Source: Gammaproteobacteria bacterium (GTDB lineage Bacteria > Pseudomonadota > Gammaproteobacteria > Xanthomonadales > Marinicellaceae). From it: 5,570 nucleotides of DNA. Positions 1 through 5,570 of the stretch are shown piece after piece. The stretch spans positions 1 to 5,570 of the forward strand of contig JAUHXW010000207.1 in assembly GCA_030426705.1 (NCBI GenBank). Reading direction: 5' to 3'. Position numbers and translations under genes: made by a program. Under the pieces are notes generated by a model. It saw nothing but the letters and a program-made list of their open reading frames with translations, was not told the origin of the DNA and did not search any database. How positions within the stretch are numbered: the first letter of the stretch is position 1; each line of letters begins with the position of its first letter.

Positions 1-1188
1 CATGGCCATGCCCTGTCCTACACCGATACACATGGTGCATAAGGCATATTGGCCATGGGTTCTTTGTAATTGTCGCATGGCGGTTAAAGCCAGTCTGGCG
101 CCACTCATACCGAGTGGATGACCCAACGCGATGGCACCCCCATTGGGGTTAACACGCGCATCATCATCGCTGATTCCCAACATGCGCAGTACTGCCAGAC
201 CTTGTGAAGCAAAAGCTTCATTCAACTCAATCACATCCAAATCATCAGTGGTTAATCCATAGCGTTCCAACAGCTGTTTACTGGCTGGCACAGGTCCAAT
301 ACCCATAACATCTGGATCGACCCCAGCCACATTGGCGCCAATAAAACGAGCCACTGGTTTCAGACCATATTTTGCAACGGCATCTTCTGAAGCGACCAAC
401 AGGGCACAAGCGGCATCATTAACACCAGAAGCATTACCTGCTGTTACCGTGCCGTTTTCTTTGAATGGCGTTCTCAGTTGTGCCAGCTTTTCCAATTTTG
501 TATCGGCTCTTGGGTGCTCATCGCTATCAACCACAATGGCATCGCCTTTGCGTTGTGGAATTTCAACCGGCACAATTTCTTCAGCAAAAACACCTGCTTG
601 TTGAGCTTTGGCTGCTTTTTGTTGGCTGCGATAGGCAAATAAATCCTGGTCTTCCCTTGAGACCTTGAATTTCTCCGCCACATTCTCACCTGTTTCAGGC
701 ATCGAATCGGTACCATATTGCTTTTGCAACTTCGGATTGATAAACCGCCAGCCTATGGTGGTGTCGTAAATTTCAGCATTTCTGGAATAAGCAGTGGTGG
801 CTTTGGGCATCACAAAGGGCGCACGTGACATCGATTCCACACCACCAGCAATCATCACTTCAGCATCACCAAATGCTATGGTTCTGGCCGCTGTAGCAAT
901 GGCATCTAGACCAGAAGCACACAAGCGATTGACTGTCATGCCCGCCACATTCGTGGGTAATCCAGCCAATAAAGCAGACATTTTGGCCACATTACGATTA
1001 TCCTCGCCTGCCTGATTGGCACAACCCGCAATCACATCGTCGATATCATCACCAGTCAATTGAGCATTGCGTTGCATCAATTCCCTGATAACCAAAGCCA
1101 ACATGTCATCTGGTCGCACACTGGCCAATGCGCCACCAAATCGACCTATTGGTGTTCTGATGCCATCACAAATATAGACTTTTCTCAT
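1..1188 (-). CDS. paaJ: 3-oxoadipyl-CoA / 3-oxo-5,6-dehydrosuberyl-CoA thiolase (PaaJ/PcaF type), 3' end cut by window edge
   Basis: This thiolase cleaves 3-oxoacyl-CoA with free CoA; in phenylacetate or beta-ketoadipate breakdown it splits 3-oxoadipyl-CoA into succinyl-CoA and acetyl-CoA in the cytoplasm. The frame is open for 396 codons to the window edge, and PcaF/PaaJ proteins are about 400 residues, so only a few C-terminal residues are missing. The nucleophile is Cys90 in NRLCASGLDA. The other catalytic residues are His357 in GGAIALGHPLGMSGAR and Cys387 in CTMCIGVGQG, with NEAFA shortly before His357. The N-terminus (YICDGIRTPIGRFGGAL), GCANQAGEDNRN and NAEIYDTTIGWRF match my memory of the PcaF/PaaJ subfamily rather than FadA or PhaA. 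The ATG overlaps the upstream dehydrogenase stop as ATGA, which fixes the start and suggests translational coupling; a weak GAGAAG lies just upstream. PaaJ is preferred over PcaF only because of the PaaG and PaaH neighbours. Confidence 0.93.
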   Translation of the reverse strand, partial: MRKVYICDGIRTPIGRFGGALASVRPDDMLALVIRELMQRNAQLTGDDIDDVIAGCANQAGEDNRNVAKMSALLAGLPTNVAGMTVNRLCASGLDAIATAARTIAFGDAEVMIAGGVESMSRAPFVMPKATTAYSRNAEIYDTTIGWRFINPKLQKQYGTDSMPETGENVAEKFKVSREDQDLFAYRSQQKAAKAQQAGVFAEEIVPVEIPQRKGDAIVVDSDEHPRADTKLEKLAQLRTPFKENGTVTAGNASGVNDAACALLVASEDAVAKYGLKPVARFIGANVAGVDPDVMGIGPVPASKQLLERYGLTTDDLDVIELNEAFASQGLAVLRMLGISDDDARVNPNGGAIALGHPLGMSGARLALTAMRQLQRTHGQYALCTMCIGVGQGMAM

Positions 1189-2657
1189 AACTGACTTCTC
1201 ACATAAGGTGATAATCGATAACGGTCATCACCAAACCAATGTTGTAAGTGTTCCAGAGTATCTGCCACATGTTGCCAACCAATCTCCTCGGCAAAAGCCA
1301 ACAAACCTTTGGGATAATTGACGCCGTATTTCATCGCCAAATCGACATCATCTTCGCTACAAACCCCATTGAAAACCGCATCGGCGGCTTCATTGATCAA
1401 CATGGCAATGGTGCGGTTGGCAATCATTCCTGGTTGGTCGGGGCATTCCAACACATCCTTACCAATATGATTAATCAAAGCCACAATGCGATTTTTCATA
1501 AACACATCAACTTTGGGACTGAAAGCCAGGCTAAGGCATTCTGCTTTCATGTAATCGAATGATAAATCCACCAAACAAGTGGGCATACCATCTTTTTTTT
1601 CTACCTGTTTGGCCGTCATTCCGTTAGACATCACCAGCTGGCAACCGCTGATGATGATTTTATCACCTTGCCATTGGCGCTGGTCATATTCAAACTCACT
1701 GAACATGCGGCTCAAAAAAGTCATGTCATCAGGAACGGTGAATCGGTCAAATTGCGCATCACTGTGCAGGTAATCAGGCTTGGCTTTTTTAGCAGTTTCG
1801 CCATACGGGTAAAAACCTTCGTCAGTTTTGCGCCCCAATTGGTTCGCGTGAACCATTTCACCTTGTATCAGGGATGGCTTGTATCGTGGGTCGTTATACA
1901 TTTCACGATAAACCGTTTGGCTGACGGCAAAATTGACATCAATGCCTATCAAATCCATCAACGCAAAAGGCCCCATCCTGAAACCAGCCGCTTTTGACAG
2001 CACGGTGTCCAGGTGAATGATAGAAGCCATTTGCTCCTGATACAATTTTAAGGCTTCGCCGTAATACGGTCTGGCCACACGGTTAACAATAAAACCAGGA
2101 GTCGATTGAGCCACCACAGGAATCTTCTTCCATTGTTTGCACAACCGTTTAGCCATTTGTACATGGGTCTCTTCAGTCTTTAAACCTTTGATGATTTCCA
2201 CCAGTTTCATAACCGGTGCGGGATTGAAAAAATGTAAGCCAAATAAGCGACTGGGTGATTGTAAAGCGGCCGCTATGGCCGTCACAGAAATTGAAGAGGT
2301 GTTGGTGGCCAATAAAGCATTTTCTGAAACAAGTTGTTCAAGTTGTTGAAACAGTTGTTTTTTAACATCAAGGTTTTCAACAACCGCTTCAACGACCAGG
2401 TCACATACCTGGAAAGCATCCAATGATTTCACCACTTTAACAGCTTTGGTAATATCATCGGCCTGATCTTGAGTTATTTTGCCTTTGATCACACGTTTCT
2501 TAAGTCGACCTGCCATGGCTTCATGAGCTTGTTGAGCAAAAGTTTCGTTAATATCATGAACCAGCACTTTGCAACCATTGGCAGCAGCGACTTCACAGAT
2601 GCCCATGCCCATGGTTCCTGCTCCGACCACACCAACGATTTTGATTTCATCAACCAT
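1185..2657 (-). CDS. paaH: 3-hydroxyacyl-CoA dehydrogenase, PaaH type (3-hydroxyadipyl-CoA dehydrogenase)
   Basis: This NAD-dependent dehydrogenase is expected to oxidise 3-hydroxyadipyl-CoA to 3-oxoadipyl-CoA, the substrate of the thiolase encoded next. The 490-residue protein opens with a Rossmann fold: GAGTMG at 12-17 binds NAD and Asp35 ends the second strand (VLVHDIN). The catalytic pair is His142 (LHFFNPAPVMKLVEI) and Glu154, with TNTSSIS at 118-124 and Asn192 in GFIVNR. A first C-terminal 3HCDH domain spans about 187-285 (GRKTDEGFYPY at 275-285). After a middle segment comes a second 3HCDH-like copy at about 400-485, with PGMIANR and GVNYPKGLLAFAEEIG. This double C-terminal layout and the length fit PaaH rather than the short FadB2/Hbd dehydrogenases of about 285 residues. 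The start has AAAGGA 8 nt upstream and lies 2 nt after the paaG stop. The stop overlaps the thiolase start. An A8 run (coding strand 1600-1593) sits in the Val-Glu-Lys-Lys codons, with the frame intact. Confidence 0.93.
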   Translation of the reverse strand: MVDEIKIVGVVGAGTMGMGICEVAAANGCKVLVHDINETFAQQAHEAMAGRLKKRVIKGKITQDQADDITKAVKVVKSLDAFQVCDLVVEAVVENLDVKKQLFQQLEQLVSENALLATNTSSISVTAIAAALQSPSRLFGLHFFNPAPVMKLVEIIKGLKTEETHVQMAKRLCKQWKKIPVVAQSTPGFIVNRVARPYYGEALKLYQEQMASIIHLDTVLSKAAGFRMGPFALMDLIGIDVNFAVSQTVYREMYNDPRYKPSLIQGEMVHANQLGRKTDEGFYPYGETAKKAKPDYLHSDAQFDRFTVPDDMTFLSRMFSEFEYDQRQWQGDKIIISGCQLVMSNGMTAKQVEKKDGMPTCLVDLSFDYMKAECLSLAFSPKVDVFMKNRIVALINHIGKDVLECPDQPGMIANRTIAMLINEAADAVFNGVCSEDDVDLAMKYGVNYPKGLLAFAEEIGWQHVADTLEHLQHWFGDDRYRLSPYVRSQL

Positions 2658-2659
2658 GC

Positions 2660-3457
2660 TTAATGTCCTTTGAATTCGGGTTTTCTTTTTTCCTTAAAAG
2701 CAGCCACGCCTTCAGCAAAATCATGAGTCAAACCACACACCCTTTGCACGTCACGCTCGCGGTCCAGATGTTCTCCATAAGGATTGCCATAGGACTCATC
2801 AAAAATATTTTTAATGAATGACAGCGCTCTGGTGGGTCGTTTGGCCAATGTTTGAACCAACTCATCAACATGAGCTTCGAATGCATCGTCTTCGACAGCT
2901 TCGTAAATCATGCCCCACTCGACAGCTTGACTGGCGGTCACGGGCGTACCCAACATGGCAATGGCTTTGGCTCTGGCCAGGCCAACCAATTTGGGCAATA
3001 ACCAGGTACCGTTACAGTCCGGAATCAAACCGATTGATGAAAATGCCTGAATAAATTTGGCAGATTTTTTGGCCACCACTATGTCACAATTCAGTGCAAT
3101 GTTAGCACCAGCACCGGCAGCCACACCATTGACCGCACAAACGATGGGAGCTTGGATGGTTTTGAGCAAACGCAGGTTTTTGTTATAGCCATTTTCCAGT
3201 TTTTCACCCAGGTCCATTTTTTCTCCGCCTTTGCGCTCATCCAGATCCTGCCCTGCACAAAAACCCCGGCCAGCACCAGTTATCAACACACAGCGAATGC
3301 TGTCATCATTAACTATGTCTGTCAGCACCCAAAACAGTTCCTGATGCATGTCGGCGGAAAACGCATTGAGTTTATCCGGCCGATTCAAAACAATGGTGGC
3401 TACCTGATTTTCCCTGGTAAATTGTATGGTCTGAAGATTGTCCAAATCACTGGTCAT
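2660..3457 (-). CDS. paaG: Enoyl-CoA hydratase/isomerase, PaaG type (1,2-epoxyphenylacetyl-CoA isomerase)
   Basis: This is a crotonase-fold enzyme of 265 residues (E. coli PaaG is about 262). PaaG converts ring-1,2-epoxyphenylacetyl-CoA to the oxepin-CoA and can also shift double bonds later in the pathway. Oxyanion-hole segments are visible at 61-72 (GAGRGFCAGQDL) and 109-118 (VNGVAAGAGA). The catalytic-type Asp147 lies in SIGLIPDCNGTWLLP, where PaaG normally has PDCGGTW; the Asn149 for Gly change is unusual. The C-terminus FKEKRKPEFKGH is typical of crotonases. I chose the ATG at 3457 over the upstream in-frame ATG at 3562. It gives family length, has GGGGA 4 nt upstream, and the extra 35 residues look unlike the family. 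A perfect TATAAT at 3496-3491 would also place transcription start downstream of 3562. It is the first gene of the operon, 2 nt before paaH. A general beta-oxidation hydratase is the alternative, but the sequence reads as PaaG. Confidence 0.88.
   Translation of the reverse strand: MTSDLDNLQTIQFTRENQVATIVLNRPDKLNAFSADMHQELFWVLTDIVNDDSIRCVLITGAGRGFCAGQDLDERKGGEKMDLGEKLENGYNKNLRLLKTIQAPIVCAVNGVAAGAGANIALNCDIVVAKKSAKFIQAFSSIGLIPDCNGTWLLPKLVGLARAKAIAMLGTPVTASQAVEWGMIYEAVEDDAFEAHVDELVQTLAKRPTRALSFIKNIFDESYGNPYGEHLDRERDVQRVCGLTHDFAEGVAAFKEKRKPEFKGH
2666..2671 (-). promoter_or_regulatory. Ribosome binding site of paaH
   Basis: AAAGGA lies inside the last codons of paaG, 8 nt before the paaH ATG at 2657. 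With only 2 nt between the paaG stop and this ATG, the two genes are probably translated in a coupled way. Confidence 0.6.
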
Positions 3458-3461
3458 AATG

Positions 3462-3466
3462 TCCCC
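3462..3466 (-). promoter_or_regulatory. Ribosome binding site of paaG, supports the ATG at 3457
   Basis: GGGGA lies 4 nt before the ATG at 3457. The spacing is short but usable. It helps decide for this start against the upstream in-frame ATG at 3562. Confidence 0.45.
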
Positions 3467-3490
3467 GTTTAACAAAATTTTAGCTGCATC

Positions 3491-3496
3491 ATTATA
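3491..3496 (-). promoter_or_regulatory. Putative -10 box of the paaGHJ operon
   Basis: The minus strand reads TATAAT, a perfect sigma-70 -10 hexamer. Transcription would start near 3484, giving a leader of about 27 nt before paaG. No good TTGACA-like -35 is present at 16-18 bp spacing (AGAAAT at 17), so an activator may be needed or the match may be chance in AT-rich DNA. Confidence 0.45.
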
Positions 3497-3572
3497 CTGC
3501 AAAAAGCCCTTTAATTTCTGGTCAGTCTTTGAATTTTTATGACCTATAGCATGGGTAAACACCCCATCAGAT

Positions 3573-3581
3573 TGTTATAAT
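3573..3581 (+). promoter_or_regulatory. Putative extended -10 promoter of the beta-lactamase-like pseudogene
   Basis: TGTTATAAT is a perfect -10 hexamer (3576-3581) preceded by the TGn extension at 3573-3575. It sits 22 nt before the ATG at 3604, so transcription would start near 3588. The -35 position 17 bp upstream (GGGTAA) is poor, as is common for extended -10 promoters. It is back to back with the paa -10 box, about 80 bp away on the other strand. Confidence 0.5.
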
Positions 3582-3594
3582 CAGTAGAAATCTC

Positions 3595-3600
3595 AGGTGA
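3595..3600 (+). promoter_or_regulatory. Ribosome binding site of the pseudogene
   Basis: AGGTGA lies 3 nt before the ATG at 3604 (AGG ends 6 nt before it). Together with the signal-peptide-like N-terminus it supports 3604 as the ancestral start. The initiation signal has not decayed even though the reading frame has. Confidence 0.5.
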
Positions 3601-3603
3601 ATT

Positions 3604-5135
3604 ATGATTAGAGTCATTATCTTTTTGTTGATTATCAACACCTTAAATGCCCAACCGTTTGAATGGCCAAGAAGCACACCTGAGCAAGTTGGTTTGATGG
3701 GCAACCACATCGATGCGGCTATTGACAGAATTTTAGCCGGCGAAGTGGGTAACATGCGCTCACTGCTGATAATTAAAGATGGCCAACTTATCACTGAAAA
3801 GTATTTTGAAAGTAGCGGTGAAAAACGTCAGGTATATTCAGTCACCAAAAGTATAGGAGCCACTTAATTGGGAATTGCCAAATATCAAGGTGCTGATATC
3901 GATTTAGACAGCCCGTTTATTAATTATCTGCCTCAATACAGCAACATCAATAATTATTCCCAAGTCCAAAATATTACACTTCATAATTTATTGAGTCAGC
4001 GCCATGGTTATGACTGGGACGAATGGACCATTTCTTATGGCGAGCAATTAAACCCAATAACACAAATGTTAAATACTGCTGATTGGTATCTGACTGCACT
4101 TCAATGGCCAATCGCTCTACCTCCGGGCCAACGCTTTGCCTACAGTACCGGGCATTCCTCATTGATGAGCCCTATTTTGCAAAACCGCACTGGCAGAGAT
4201 GTTTATGAATTTGCCCAAGTCGAATTATTCGATCCGATTGATATTTCTGACACCCATTGGGAGTTGTACCTCGGCGAAGGTGGCTTGGGTCAAGGTATTT
4301 CAGTGTTTCCACATGGTTTGGAGCCTTTGGGGTTTGGCTTGTGGTTGAAACCCATTGATATGGCCAAAATTGGTGAAATGTATCGATTGGGTGGTGTGTG
4401 GCAGGGTGAAAGAATACTTTCGCAGGAATGGATTGACCAAGCTATCACAAGATACAGTGATGGCATTACAGACAGCCAGGTTTTTTCCAGTGAATAATCA
4501 GATTATGGTTACCAATGGTGGAGCACCCGTTTTATAGATTCTGATGGCAGACAATTTGATGCTTATTATGCCAATGGGCATGCCCGTCAATTTATCTTTG
4601 TTTTGCCTGAATTAAATGCGGTCATCGTTCGACCGCCGCTGATTTTGATTACGATGGTCCTGGCATTGGTTCTTTGATGCGCGAAAACATCTTGCTGGCT
4701 TTTGGCGAATCTGATCAACGCGCTGCATTAACGCACGATATGAATGGTTCATGGTATAACCCGGAAACCAGCGGTCAGGGCTTTAACATAGAAATTCTGA
4801 ATAACAACAGTCGCATTTTAGGTTATTGGGACACCTATGAACCCAGCGGTGGTCAACAAAGGTGGTTTACCTTTCAAGGGGATATTGTGGACAATCTGGC
4901 TACCTTCGAAATATACAGCACATCAGGAGGTGTCTTTGTTGATGCACAACCACCAGAAGTGACCGTATGGGGAACTGGAGAGCTGGAAGTCTATGGTTGT
5001 CAAAGTGGTTTGTTTATCTATCAATCAGAAGCACAGGAGGTATCTGGTGAAATACCATTGACCCGGCTGTCAGCTTCGACAGGCGCTTGTGTTAACACCA
5101 ATAATAAAACAATTCTGAAAACGGATATCCCATAA
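3604..5135 (+). pseudogene. Broken gene: exported serine beta-lactamase-like hydrolase fused to a C-terminal GSWYNP..SGQGF domain
   Basis: One ancestral gene of about 510 codons is split into pieces. Piece 1 (3604-3867) encodes a signal peptide (MIRVIIFLLIINTLNA, likely cut before QPF) and the catalytic motif Ser79-Val-Thr-Lys82 in YSVTKSIGAT, then meets TAA at 3865. Piece 2 (3868-4497, same frame) carries Tyr180 in FAYSTGHSSL (the YxN-like motif) and ends at TAA 4495. The same frame continues with YGYQWWSTR, the third-motif candidate ANGHARQFIFVLPEL at about 4570-4614, and AVIV. Near 4628 one base has been lost, because AVIV then continues in the next frame as STAADFDYDGPG. The last piece runs to TAA at 5133. 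Family members (class C beta-lactamase/esterase/DD-peptidase fold) usually have Leu at the first stop position (KSI-x-x-x-L-x-G-I-A), so TTA to TAA is a likely lesion. The second stop could be a former CAA. With three lesions, decay is more likely than recoding or error. The substrate is unknown. Confidence 0.88.
4740..5132 (+). other. C-terminal secreted-protein domain within the pseudogene (GSWYNPETSGQGFNIE)
   Basis: This stretch of about 130 codons follows the hydrolase domain and is itself intact. It begins MNGSWYNPETSGQGFNIEIL, continues with ILGYWDTYEPSGGQQRWFTF, and ends with a Cys-bearing strand (LEVYGCQSGLF) and PLTRLSASTGACV. Alternating hydrophobic and polar residues with many Gly, Ser and Thr suggest an all-beta extracellular module. 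From memory, similar G-x-W-[YF]-x-P-x-x-[SG]-G-x-G-F segments recur at the ends of secreted proteins in some gammaproteobacteria. I know of no assigned function and can give no family name. The two cysteines (YGCQ, GACV) could pair in the periplasm or outside the cell. The first codons in this frame (TTG 4674, ATG 4677) lack a convincing ribosome binding site, so it is probably not made on its own. Confidence 0.6.
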
Positions 5136-5164
5136 AAAAAGCGGACACAATGCCCGCTTTTTTA
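5134..5164. terminator. Bidirectional rho-independent terminator
   Basis: GCGG (5141-5144) pairs with CCGC (5154-5157). The flanking A run (5135-5140) pairs with T6 (5158-5163), giving a 10-bp stem around a 9-nt loop whose inner CA/TG may also pair. A-rich on the left and T-rich on the right, it can end transcription from both sides. It lies directly after the pseudogene stop and 15 nt beyond the stop of the convergent FHA gene. Confidence 0.85.
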
Positions 5165-5179
5165 TTCGTTAAAATAGGT

Positions 5180-5569
5180 TTAACCTAGAATTCCATTCAG
5201 GTAGCCCATTTTCCAGGCTGCGGCAACAGCACCACCCAGTACCACCAAGGTGACAATCCATTTCAAAGCACCACCGCCACTTTTTTCTTCAACAATCGGA
5301 GAAGGCCTTTGTTGAGTAACCTTTGCATCTGACTTAGCTGATTTCTCTAATGCTGGATCGGTCATACCCGGTGTTTGCACCAAAAATCTGATGTTATCAA
5401 TTTTTAACTCATCACCTACTTTTATCTCAGCTTCATCAATTTTTTCACCATTAACGTATGTACCGTTGGACGATCCCAAATCCCTGACTTTTAAACCATC
5501 GGCTTCAGCGTCAATTTGTACATGCTTTCTCGAAATACCATCAGCATTGACACAAATATGACACTCTGA
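5180..5569 (-). CDS. FHA-domain protein with C-terminal transmembrane anchor, 5' end cut by window edge
   Basis: The visible 129 residues hold the second half of a forkhead-associated domain, which binds phosphothreonine peptides in kinase-linked signalling and secretion systems. The diagnostic residues are Ser13 and His16 in GISRKHVQI and the loop DLGSSNGTYVNG at 30-41, followed by IKVGDELKIDNIRFLV. The N-terminal Gly-Arg strand lies beyond the window. Residues 66-98 form a polar linker rich in Pro, Ser, Lys and Glu, followed by GGG. One hydrophobic helix at about 101-119 (ALKWIVTLVVLGGAVAAAW) then precedes a 10-residue tail. The FHA domain probably faces the cytoplasm, tethered to the inner membrane by its tail. 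An in-frame TTG at 5479 is not the start, because the frame stays open to the edge and the residues before it belong to the FHA fold. The partner kinase is not in view. It converges on the pseudogene and shares its terminator. Confidence 0.88.
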   Translation of the reverse strand, partial: SECHICVNADGISRKHVQIDAEADGLKVRDLGSSNGTYVNGEKIDEAEIKVGDELKIDNIRFLVQTPGMTDPALEKSAKSDAKVTQQRPSPIVEEKSGGGALKWIVTLVVLGGAVAAAWKMGYLNGILG

Positions 5570-5570
5570 A

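Noticed and set aside
1248..1562. Plus-strand open frame of about 104 codons opposite paaH
   Set aside because: It lies wholly antisense to a strongly conserved dehydrogenase gene and shows no recognisable domain or ribosome binding site; it is a shadow frame. The same holds for 332-604, 1668-1997, 2137-2349, 2818-3054 and 3152-3472.
3458..3562. N-terminal extension of paaG starting at 3562
   Set aside because: The added residues do not resemble the family, the -10 box lies inside the extension, and 3457 gives the normal PaaG length with an adjacent ribosome binding site.
3566..3584. Short repeats around the rightward promoter (ATCAG twice, GATT/AATC arms) as an operator
   Set aside because: Arms of 4-5 bp are expected by chance in AT-rich DNA, and nothing resembles a PaaX or PaaR operator that I know.
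3865..4497. Reassignment of TAA as a sense codon, which would repair two of the three breaks
   Set aside because: TAA ends paaG at family length just before the paaH start and also ends the FHA gene, and a frameshift near 4628 would remain. Ordinary decay explains all three.
4674..5135. Independent gene for the 153-codon C-terminal piece
   Set aside because: Its first codons continue the hydrolase domain after a one-base shift, and no ribosome binding site or promoter precedes it; it is the 3' part of the broken gene.
1..5570. Mobile element, CRISPR array, tRNA or rRNA, or defence system
   Set aside because: No terminal inverted repeats, transposase, spaced direct repeats, tRNA-like fold or defence-type domains were seen. 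The stop codons in the right-hand gene are point lesions with no sign of an insertion.

Overview
The window looks like chromosomal DNA of a mid-GC (roughly mid-40s percent, judged by eye) Gram-negative bacterium, probably a gammaproteobacterium. This rests on PaaG/PaaH/PaaJ-type proteins, an exported protein ending in a G-x-W-Y-x-P-x-x-S-G-x-G-F domain of a type I associate with secreted proteins of marine gammaproteobacteria (Marinicella/Wenzhouxiangella-like groups), and an FHA protein with a C-terminal membrane anchor. The taxonomic guess comes from memory, not from a search.

Left part (1-3457, minus strand): a tight three-gene operon read right to left. Its order is a PaaG-type enoyl-CoA hydratase/isomerase, a PaaH-type 3-hydroxyacyl-CoA dehydrogenase and a PaaJ/PcaF-type thiolase, the last cut by the window edge a few residues before its end. 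The genes are separated by 2 nt and then overlap by 4 nt (ATGA). Together they fit the lower, beta-oxidation-like part of aerobic phenylacetyl-CoA degradation: epoxide-to-oxepin isomerisation, oxidation of 3-hydroxyadipyl-CoA, and thiolysis of 3-oxoadipyl-CoA to succinyl-CoA and acetyl-CoA.

Middle (3458-3603): a 146-bp divergent intergenic region. It holds a TATAAT box on each strand, one for the paa operon and one (extended -10, TGTTATAAT) for the rightward gene.

Right part (3604-5135, plus strand): one ancestral gene of about 510 codons for an exported serine beta-lactamase-like hydrolase fused to a C-terminal GSWYNP..SGQGF domain. It is broken by two in-frame TAA codons (3865 and 4495) and a 1-nt frameshift near 4628. 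The conserved motifs run collinearly through all the pieces, so this is a young pseudogene or, less likely, a cluster of sequencing errors. The promoter and ribosome binding site are still intact.

Far right (5136-5570): a bidirectional hairpin terminator lies between the pseudogene and a convergent, partial minus-strand gene. That gene encodes an FHA (phosphothreonine-binding) domain, a linker and a C-terminal transmembrane helix.

I see no RNA gene, CRISPR array, insertion sequence or defence cassette. The most unusual item is the decayed hydrolase fusion.
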